This document shows, in pieces, positions 56,581 through 64,000 of a DNA stretch of 64,000 bases. The position numbers were made by a program, and so were the translations under genes. Source of the DNA: Orobanche coerulescens (taxonomy: Eukaryota > Streptophyta > Magnoliopsida > Lamiales > Orobanchaceae); assembly GCA_033398695.1 (NCBI GenBank), contig CM065815.1:10472501-10536500 (forward strand). The letters are read 5' to 3'. The notes beneath the pieces were generated by a model. That model did not search any database. It was not told the origin of the DNA and saw only the letters and a program-made list of their open reading frames with translations. Within the stretch, counting starts at the first letter, position 1. Each line of letters begins with the position of its first letter.

Positions 56581-57269
56581 GGCGATACCTTCCATGATGC
56601 TTCTTTGAGAATTGTGTTGAACAATAATGCATCAAGTTGGATTCCTTCTGAGCAGGCTTGGTTCAGAAGATTCAACGCTTCATCAAAATCTTCCAATGCC
56701 AACACAAGCTGAAATTGGTTCATTATAAAAGTGAACAAAATAGTAGCGAGCGACCAATCTTATACAAATTAAGTATGAAAGATAAAAAGGATCCTTTAAA
56801 CACTTGTTGTATGGTGCAATGAAAGGACAAATAAAAAAGAAAAAATGTATTTTATTTTATCCAAATTACGAAAGTTTGAGCTCAAGATGAGTGATTAGTA
56901 TGTAATGGTCATTCTAAAGTATCTAATGCCTCGTATTCACACATCACACACGTGTATCCTTATAAACACTGTAGTTGACAAAAAGAGTAAATATATATAA
57001 GTTTGGCCAACTGGATTACCTTTATAAGAGCTGTATAAGTTTGTGTTTGTGGTGGATAGCCTTGACGAATCATCATGGCAATCAAACCCTGAGCAGATTT
57101 GAATGACCCATTAATGCTGCAACAGTCAATCATGATAGTACAAGTCACATCATTCGGACGATAGCCATGTGACATCAATGTTTTGAAAACATTAATAGCC
57201 TTGTGACCCTGGATTGCAAAACAAGAAGTTGCTAAATACATAAATACTAATACTACTAAAAATATATAA

Positions 57270-57487
57270 CAGGATAATTAGAGGTGGCAATTTCTATCCA
57301 TTTACTTTTAAATGTGCCGGTTTAGGCAATGTTTTATCTCTAATGATACAAACGGGTAAAATCAATAGAATTAGCTCTTCACTAACAGATTCAACTTCAC
57401 CCCCAAAGGTACACACCTAGCGAGGTTTGAACCCTTGACCTCTTGTGAGGAAACCAAAGACCTTACCACTAGGCCATTTGATAATCT
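57270..57487 (-). mobile_element. tRNA-derived SINE (partial or diverged)
   Basis: On the minus strand a box A-like TGGCCTAGTGGTAAGG (57476-57461) and box B-like GGGTTCAAACCTC (57434-57422), 42 bp apart, as in RNA polymerase III promoters. No cloverleaf-competent 3' acceptor follows, so this is a SINE head and not a tRNA gene. The 3' limit is uncertain. Confidence 0.6.
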
Positions 57488-57666
57488 GATTATTAACATA
57501 AGACTAATAGACGCTGCTAAGATTTGTTGCAGGAAAAGCGATTATTAACTAAGTTTCTGATTCTTCAAGTCATAGTAATCAATTTAGAGCACGTATCCGG
57601 CGTAAAACTTTGCCACTTTGTTATTTGCATGAGTTATGGTGTTAAGTAATTTTAGACAATTAAACG

Positions 57667-57735
57667 ACACTATAATCTTCATGCCACCGACCCCAACATA
57701 GTTGGGATTAAGGTGCTGTTGATGATGATGATGAT
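57667..57735 (+). mobile_element. Au-like SINE 3' end (5'-truncated)
   Basis: ACCCCAACATAGTTGGGATT, then AAGGTGCTGTTGATGATGATG, matches my memory of the conserved 3' end of the plant Au SINE family. No box A/B is found upstream, so the copy is truncated. It lies in the same PPR gene gap as the SINE above. Confidence 0.6.
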
Positions 57736-58016
57736 TCAAACACACAAGAAAGGTACTGAAAGGGAACAAGTTGAAGAAATTATTGTGAAAAAATGGGCCC
57801 CTTACCATAACTGTGTTGAATGCCGTTTCTCACCATATCATCCTCTATAAGATTTATCCTTTTAGCAGCCTCCGCTTGTGACAAAAGATTTCCATTTTCA
57901 TAGGGTGCATTCACATTGCCAAACAATGAAAATAGCAACTCATATGTTTTGATGTTTGGAGCAACTTTCAACTGCTTCATTTTACCAAATACATGAACCC
58001 CGCGTTCGGGTTGGTC

Positions 58017-58509
58017 CTAAAGATTACACGAACAGTACACGTCATGATACAGATATCATTGTTCAAATTCATGAAGAGGAACATCAAACAATATCACAAA
58101 AACATAAAGTCAGGAGAAGACATTAGACATATTAATGCATTAATTATGACAAGTGAGTTGACTTCGATACTTAGAACAAATAGCACAATCAGCTATGGTA
58201 CAGTGAGAAAGCCCACAATCTTTATCGAAGTGGATTTACAGGGCCTGCAACCTGCCCACGAGATCTCAACAGGCCCAAATATTATCACTGGGGGCTCCAA
58301 ATTCGTATTCCGCAAAACTAACTTAAAACTTTTAAATCATTGTTTACATTATTTTAAAAAGTATATCACACGAGGTCGGTGATTTTCACTATGGGAGTCT
58401 TATCTCTTATGTTAGAGCATCTCCAATGCAAGGTTCAAAAAAGATTGAACAGGTCCACTTTTTATCAACTATAGTGGGTATGTGTCTTATGCTTATGTTG
58501 CTTGAAAGG
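58017..58509. other. Interval without recognised gene
   Basis: A 129-codon plus-strand frame (57993-58382) has no recognisable feature and overlaps the PPR exon antisense. GAGCATCTCCAATG near 58415 resembles the end of common plant MITEs, but no partner end was found. Confidence 0.3.
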
Positions 58510-58990
58510 TCAAAGATCTTGAAGAGACTCGTATCTTTCTTTGAATTCTTTCAGCAAAAAAAAAAAAAAAAAAAACTCAACCGTAAACAAAGAACTTGAC
58601 TCATCATCATGTTCAGCATACTGATCACTTTCTCCCCATTTATGATTCATATTTGTTGAATCAGAAATGATATTGCTATCAGTCTTTTCCAACAAACATG
58701 TGTGATAAGTGGGCATAACTTGACCAGTACTATGCATTTGTTCATCAGAAAGCACATTATGATGTTCGGTTAGGGGTACCTCAGTAAATGACACTTGTTC
58801 TTTTACTGATCTGAAATCTGCATCCATGTCAAGTGTAATAGGAGTCACCGAAATGCTGGTAGTGTCAAGCTTATCTGTCTCTGATCCTTTGCATATCGTG
58901 ACAACTGACCCAACATCCGAGGCTTTACCTGAAACACCAATACCATCACATGATTGCACCCGATATGCCTTCACCTTGTCATCATACTTA
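58510..58990 (-). pseudogene. Unidentified exon-like frame, Ser/Thr/Asp-rich
   Basis: An open minus frame of ~150 codons without a known domain: low-complexity, acidic and Ser/Thr-rich (DTTSISVTPITLDMDADF). Upstream in the same frame QQKLKYDDKVKAYRVQ is readable, preceded by a stop in ERARYQ*. The frame runs into a 20-base T run (58575-58556) that encodes poly-Phe, surely not coding. It could be an exon of a disordered nuclear protein; function unknown. Confidence 0.35.
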
Positions 58991-59389
58991 AGTTTCTGCT
59001 GCGTCCATATTTATTGGTACCGTGCACGCTCCCATTTTTGTCTTTTACTAGGGAAGTTAAAATCTGGTGAACTTGGAAGTTTTCTTAGGGGGAAATCCAG
59101 ATTTTGAAATTAAAAATTTTTATTTGAATAAAATATTTGATAAGAATTAAAAAATAATTTGTCTAATTAATTTTGTGTCAAATGTTTATGTCACATTTGT
59201 TTGAAAAATATTTCTTTGATCATTCACAAGGTTTGATGTTCATTATTCATACCTTTAGTGATTTGGTGTTGAGATGAAGTTTTACGACTAAAACTTTGTT
59301 TACGTTAACTTTTATGTAAAATGTTTTTATGTTTTGTTATTATCAAAACGTAGAGGATACGAAAAATATAAATAACGTTTTTAGACATT

Positions 59390-62300
59390 ATTTGTATTAA
59401 CATGGTTGATTCGAGGCCCGTAATGGAACAATATCACGAACTCCTTCGAGTTCTGGGACAATAAACACAACACGGTCTGAAGATGGATGAATCCATCTTG
59501 GTGTCTCGTATCATATACAAACTCCCACCATCAAGTAAGGATTTCAAAAACATGTTAAAACACGACAAGGAGAGTTCTCTCTCGTACAACTTGGAAGCCA
59601 CTTCCGCATAGAGGAGACATATGATGGAAGAAAGTGGCAAAGGCAAGTGTAAATATATTGTTGGACCATTTTCTGTGAATATGGTTGAAGATGGTAAGGA
59701 TGGTAAGAACAAGAAAAATAACAAAATTCCAAGGGAAACAAAAGGAAATTCCAAAAACTCCGGTAGAAGATGGATATGTTCTTCATATGGGTAACAAGTC
59801 AACCAAACAAACACTTGGACGTGGAAATGTTATAATAGAATTTAGTTCTCGAAAATCAATTACTTTATTTAATTTTGTGCATGTACCGGGGCTTTGGAAG
59901 AATCTTATGTCCGGCCCCATGTTGAATAACTGTGCTACAAACAAGTCTATGAATCTGATAAGTATATCTTATTAAGACATGGTGTATTTATTGGTTTTGG
60001 ATACTATAATTATGGCATGTTTATGTTAAATGTTAATAAAGTTCCTACTAGTATTTTTGTTTATATGGCTTATTCTTGTGTTGTTGATTCTAAATTATGA
60101 CATGCTCGTATAAGACATGTTCATTATAAACGTTTGCATGATATATATAAAGATAGTTTAATACCTTTGTTGGACATGAACTTGGAAAAATGTAATACTT
60201 GCATACTAACTAAGATCATTAGATAACCTTTTCAAGATATAAAAAGGAATTATATTTTTATAGAATTGATACATAGTGACTTATGTAACTTTCATGCAAC
60301 CCCATCTATAGGAATTAAGAAATATGTTGTTACTTATATAGATGTTGCCTCTGGAGTTTGTTATGTTTATCTATTACATGTTAAAGATGAAGCCTTAGAT
60401 AATTTTAAGATCTATAAAACCGAAGTAGACTTACAACAAAATAGTTAAATTAAAACATTACGCACGGATAGAGGTGGTGAATATTATGATCCAAATTATT
60501 TCCAATCTGTAGAAATTATTCATCAGCCAACGTCTCCTTATACACCACAACAAAATGATGTGTCCGAAAAGAAACATAGAGCTTTAAAGGAAATGGTTAA
60601 CTCCATGTTATCCTACTATGGATTAAGTGAAGGGTTTTGGGGATAGGCCATGTTACCGGCTAGCTATTTGCTAAATAGGGTTCATAAATAACAATATTAC
60701 CCCATATAAACTTTTGTATAAGAAACGAGCCAACTTGTCTTATTTGAGAGTTTCGGATTGTAGGGCGGTCGTTAAACTTCTGGAACCCAAAAAGAAATTT
60801 TTTGGTGAAAAGGGTATTGATTGTATCTTCATTGGATATGTTGAGCATTTCAAAGCATATAGATTCTATGTTATATAAACAAATGATTCTGTGTCGGTTA
60901 ATTCTGTTATAGAATCAAGAGATGCAATATTTGATGAGAATCGTTTCTCTCTATTAGGTGAAACACCAAATGAGATTCCTGAAAACCTCAGAGAAGTAAT
61001 AGAGCTTAGGTATCTAAATCATATGGATCTGATTTACAACTATATTTAGTTGAGGGATCAAGAGATGAGATTGGAACTCAATATGCTTACTGTTATAGTA
61101 TAGAAGAAATAGAAGAAGATCAAAGGATCTTTGATGAAGCAATGAAATTCCGAGATGTTGCTTTTAAGAAAGAAGCAATTGATGATGAAATAGGATCAAT
61201 AATGAAAATTAATACATGGGTCTTATCTGACCTACCACCTGGTTGTAAGCCTTTAGGGTGCAAATGGATCTTCAAAAGGAAAATGAAAGTTGATGGAACT
61301 ATTGACAAATTTAAAGCTCGATTGGTAATCCAGGGCTTTAGACATAAGGAAGGGATGGATTACTTCGATAGCACCAGTTGCTCGTATATTCACTATTAGA
61401 TTATTGATAGCTTAAGCAACTACTCATAATCTGGTGATCCATCAAATGGATGTCAGAACAACATTTTTAAAATGTGATTTGGAAAAAGAGGTATATATGA
61501 AGCAACCAGAAAGATTTGGTATGTTAGGTAATGAGCATAAAGTGTGTGAGTTAATTAAATCATTTTATGGACTCAAACAAGCTCTTAAGCAATGGCATCA
61601 TAAGTTTGATGAGGTTGTTTTGTCTAATGAATTTTTGTTGAATCAATCAGACAAGTGTGTATACTGCAAATTTGATAAATCTGGTAATGGAGTCATCATT
61701 TGCTCATATGTTGATGACATGTTTATTTTTGGTACTGACAAAAACCAAGTCAATAAAACAAAAGAGTTTTAGTCATGTAATTTCTATATGAAAATTATAG
61801 GGGAGGCAGATGTGATTCTTGGGATAAGAATTAAACGTGAGAACAAGGGTCTTACGATTACACAATCTCACTACATCGAGAAAATTCTCAAGAAGTTTAA
61901 TTGTGAAGGTTGTAGTCCGGTTAGTACACCCATGGAAGCAGGTATTAAACTAATGTCCAATATGGGTAAACCTATATGAATCAACTTGAATATTCATGGC
62001 TATTGGGTGCTTGATGTATGCTATATATTGTTTGTGTTTTCGGAAAATTAAGTAGATTTACTAGCAACCCTATTAATCATCTTTGGGAAGCATAATTAGA
62101 GTATTAAGGTACTTAAAATTAAAAGACAATGAATTATAGTTTGTCTTACGGCGGATTTCCTTCTGTTATTTAAGGTTATTCTGATACAAGTTGGATAACC
62201 AATAGTGAAGATCATACTTCTACTAGTGGTTGGGTATTCTTGCTAGGCGGAGGTGCCATGTCATGGGCTTAAAAGAAGCAAACTTGCATTACTGATTCGA

Positions 62301-62641
62301 CGATGGAAAGTGAATTTGCAGATTTTGTTGCAGCTGGAAAAGAGGCAGAATGGTTAAGGAATCTCATCTATGAGATTCCTTTATGGTCAAAACCAATATC
62401 TCCTATTTCCAAACATTGTGATAGTGTTGCTACTTTGGCTAAGGCATATAGCCAAATTTACAATGGAAAGTCTAGACACTTAGGTGTTAGACACAGCATG
62501 GTACATGAGTTAATTACAAATGGAGTGATTTTTGAGGATTTTGTTCGCTCTCAACAGAACTTGGCGGATCACCTGACTAAAGAATTAGCTAGAGACTTGG
62601 TGCACAAGTCAGCTATCGGGATGGGATTAAAGTCCATCTAA
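59390..62641 (+). mobile_element. Degenerate Ty1/copia retrotransposon body
   Basis: Domain order gag, integrase, RT, RNase H is that of Ty1/copia, with integrase before RT. Gag: VMEQYHELLRVLG and SRIIYKLPPSSKDF (59410-59620). Pre-integrase: GRGNVIIEFSSRKSITLF, VHVPGLWKNLMSG (59815-59920). Integrase: IHSDLCNF, RTDRGGEY and a QNDVSEKKHR stretch holding catalytic D, D, E (60260-60650). RT: INTWVLSDLPPGCKPLGCKW (61210), a KARLVIQGF stretch, YVDDMFIFG (61709-61735). RNase H: ESEFADFVAAGKEAEWLRNL and SRHLGVRHSMVHELI, ending at 62641. Many stops and shifts. LTRs were not found on either side, so it is old or truncated. Confidence 0.88.
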
Positions 62642-64000
62642 ATCTGTGACTGTGAGACACTCAATTCCTTTCTAATACAACGTTAGAAGCTGAATTCAAT
62701 GCGAAAAACGTACAATTCGATATTGGAACACATCGTTTTATCCCAAGGTATATGTTCAGACTGCAAGTGGGTTAAGTTGAAGTTTATCTTCTTAATAGTT
62801 CTTTTGAAAAATTGCATTGTAGGTGCAAGACTAAAGGAACTACCAATATGAGCATGGAGTTTTGTCGCTTCAAGGAGCTAGGACTTGGCTTTCTAAATGC
62901 CCATGAAGGACATGGACACAAGGCTTATAATAGTGTCAAGTATATGTACATTAGAAACTTGTAGAAACTTATGTGTATATTATGTTCCAGTATTCAAACG
63001 AGTTTTGGGGTTTAATCCATGAGACACTCTGATTCTTGAATATCTCGAATGCATAATATACTATGTGATAATTCAATCTTTAAGACATTTTCATTTATGC
63101 CTGAGTTTGGTTTGTTTTATTTATTTTAGTAGATCAAAGATTACACATGAAGGAATGTTGATGATTTTGCCATTAGTGCCATCACATATAAACATAATAA
63201 TCGTTTCATGTATGGATAAAGCATCAACAAAGGTTTCGTTGCCAGAGCAACGTTTTCGCGATACAAACAAGGATTTAATGGTCTTAAACCCTTCTGCTAA
63301 GCCAAAAATTAATATCTGACCAAGTAAAACTTAACATATCTAGTCACATATTTTCAGATAATTCAACCACATTGGATTGATAGAACAGTGTAAACTAAAA
63401 GAGTCCCAAAATCTAACTACCAAGTCGGTGCCATGATTTATATATTCTAATGAGCTTATCCATATAAGTCGAATAGTAATTTAGAACTAGCACTTGATAT
63501 TATACATATATATGTTTGAGAAATAACTAAATGGATGTAGTCATGATATGTTTCATATGGCTGGTCAAGACCTTCCTAAGACGAAAAAAAGAAGAAAAAT
63601 TTCGCCCGAAACATACAAATGCCAAAACAATAGATTATTTAACTCTAAGAATGGTCCGAAGAACATAAAAGATTATGCTAGTCGATCTGCTTTCTTTCAC
63701 AAAAGCAAGTTATTTAGTTATGTTTCATTGGTGTTGGGCTTCGTTAGAATTAGAATTTGGGACCTAAAAGGCTAAAACAGGCTGAGCCAATATAGCATAT
63801 AGAGCCCAACGATTTAATTTTTAAATATTCGTTCCAGCACATATGACTAATTTTGTAAAGCTTCGACTAGTTACGGCCTCAAGTATCAAGGGCGATGGTC
63901 GTGGTTGTATTTATGTCACTTTCTTTCTATCGGGTGATCGCCCTAAGTGATAGTGCGTTTAATTTTGTGGGATTGGAGGTCGTTGCTTTACCTTAGTTTG
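62642..64000. other. Interval downstream of the copia element, no gene seen
   Basis: Should include the 3' end of the copia element, but no repeat of the upstream flank was found. Frames at 63065-63319 and 63548-63775 are short, Lys/Asn-rich and unrecognised. Confidence 0.35.

Larger units (their letters stand above)
56589..58016 (-). pseudogene. PPR-protein gene remnant (three exons)
   Basis: Minus-strand exons: 58016-57806 (MKQLKVAPNIKTYELLFSLF, RINLIEDDMVRNGIQ), 57208-57020 (AINVFKTLMSHGYRPNDVTC, MMIRQGYPPQTQTYTALIK) and 56708-56589 (EDFDEALNLLNQACSEGIQL). All have proper acceptors and donors (for example AAG|GTAATC and TTTCAG|CTTGTG). The 35-residue helical pattern with xPNxxTY and YPPxxxTYTALI is that of pentatricopeptide-repeat proteins, which bind organelle RNA. 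Exons 2 and 3 join in phase; exon 1 ends in phase 1 while exon 2 starts in phase 0, so at least one exon between them is missing. The 597-bp gap holds SINE pieces. The wording recalls the At1g76280-type PPR protein; that link is from memory. Upstream exons were not found. Confidence 0.75.

Noticed and set aside
57422..57487. tRNA gene on the minus strand
   Set aside because: Box A and box B are present, but no acceptor stem or plausible anticodon arm can be folded; better explained as a SINE head.
58556..58575. Poly-A run as the tail of a processed retrocopy
   Set aside because: The A run is on the plus strand, while the exon-like frame beside it is on the minus strand; orientation is wrong for a tail of that sequence.
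62642..64000. 3' LTR of the Ty1/copia element
   Set aside because: No stretch here matches the region upstream of 59390; without a pair of repeats an LTR cannot be claimed.

Overview
This window reads as intergenic, repeat-packed DNA of a large-genome flowering plant. The support is plant-lineage Ty3/gypsy and Ty1/copia retrotransposons with domains typical of plants, tRNA-iMet-type primer sites (TGGTATCGGAGC), tRNA-derived SINE remnants, a PPR-protein gene fragment with plant-style GT-AG introns, a CCT-theta chaperonin exon and an RPA1-like OB-fold gene. No intact cellular gene is certain. Most long reading frames are decayed retroelement parts. All calls come from reading the sequence by eye; no database search was run.

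Layout. 1-33951: the 3' end and 3' LTR of a Tekay/Del-like Ty3/gypsy element (element 0), with internal region to the left. Its ~3.4 kb LTR (707-1811, 11366-11710, 21434-22606, 33159-33951) was split by three separate insertions, each with a perfect 5-bp target duplication: element 1 (1812-11360, ATATG), element 2 (11711-21428, GCATT) and element 3 (22607-33153, CATGG). Elements 1 and 2 are Tekay/Del-like chromoviruses with LTRs over 2.3 kb and broken gag-pol. Element 3 is a Tat-lineage element (668-bp LTRs, two RNase H domains) that carries, on the opposite strand, a spliced-looking gene of its own with a TATA box, three exons, a gypsy-type-transposon domain and a coiled-coil tail.

33952-48809: AT-rich DNA with a ~530-bp tandem repeat. 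On the minus strand sits element 4 (35755-43716), a non-autonomous large retrotransposon derivative with ~2.7 kb LTRs around 2.6 kb of apparently non-coding DNA, followed by a solo LTR of the same family (45265-47929). Both have the same target duplication (GATCA) in the same position of the same repeat, so the locus was duplicated after insertion.

48810-64000: a more gene-like but eroded area. It holds an RPA1-like multi-exon gene (minus), a 733-bp hAT-type MITE with an 8-bp target duplication, a ~1.48-kb inverted repeat able to form a ~700-bp hairpin, a CCT8 exon, exons of a PPR gene (minus) with SINE pieces in an intron, and a degenerate Ty1/copia element.

Common theme. Four LTR families (elements 0, 1, 2, 4) carry clusters of a short GC-rich palindrome in the LTR, next to the core promoter where one is visible. 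The motif is TAGCGCACGCTA in elements 0 and 1, TTACGGCCGTAA in element 2 and GTGCCGCGGCAC in element 4. Sister LTRs that are otherwise ~99% alike differ most inside these clusters. With the antisense gene of element 3 and the duplicated element-4 locus, these are the most unusual signals in the window.
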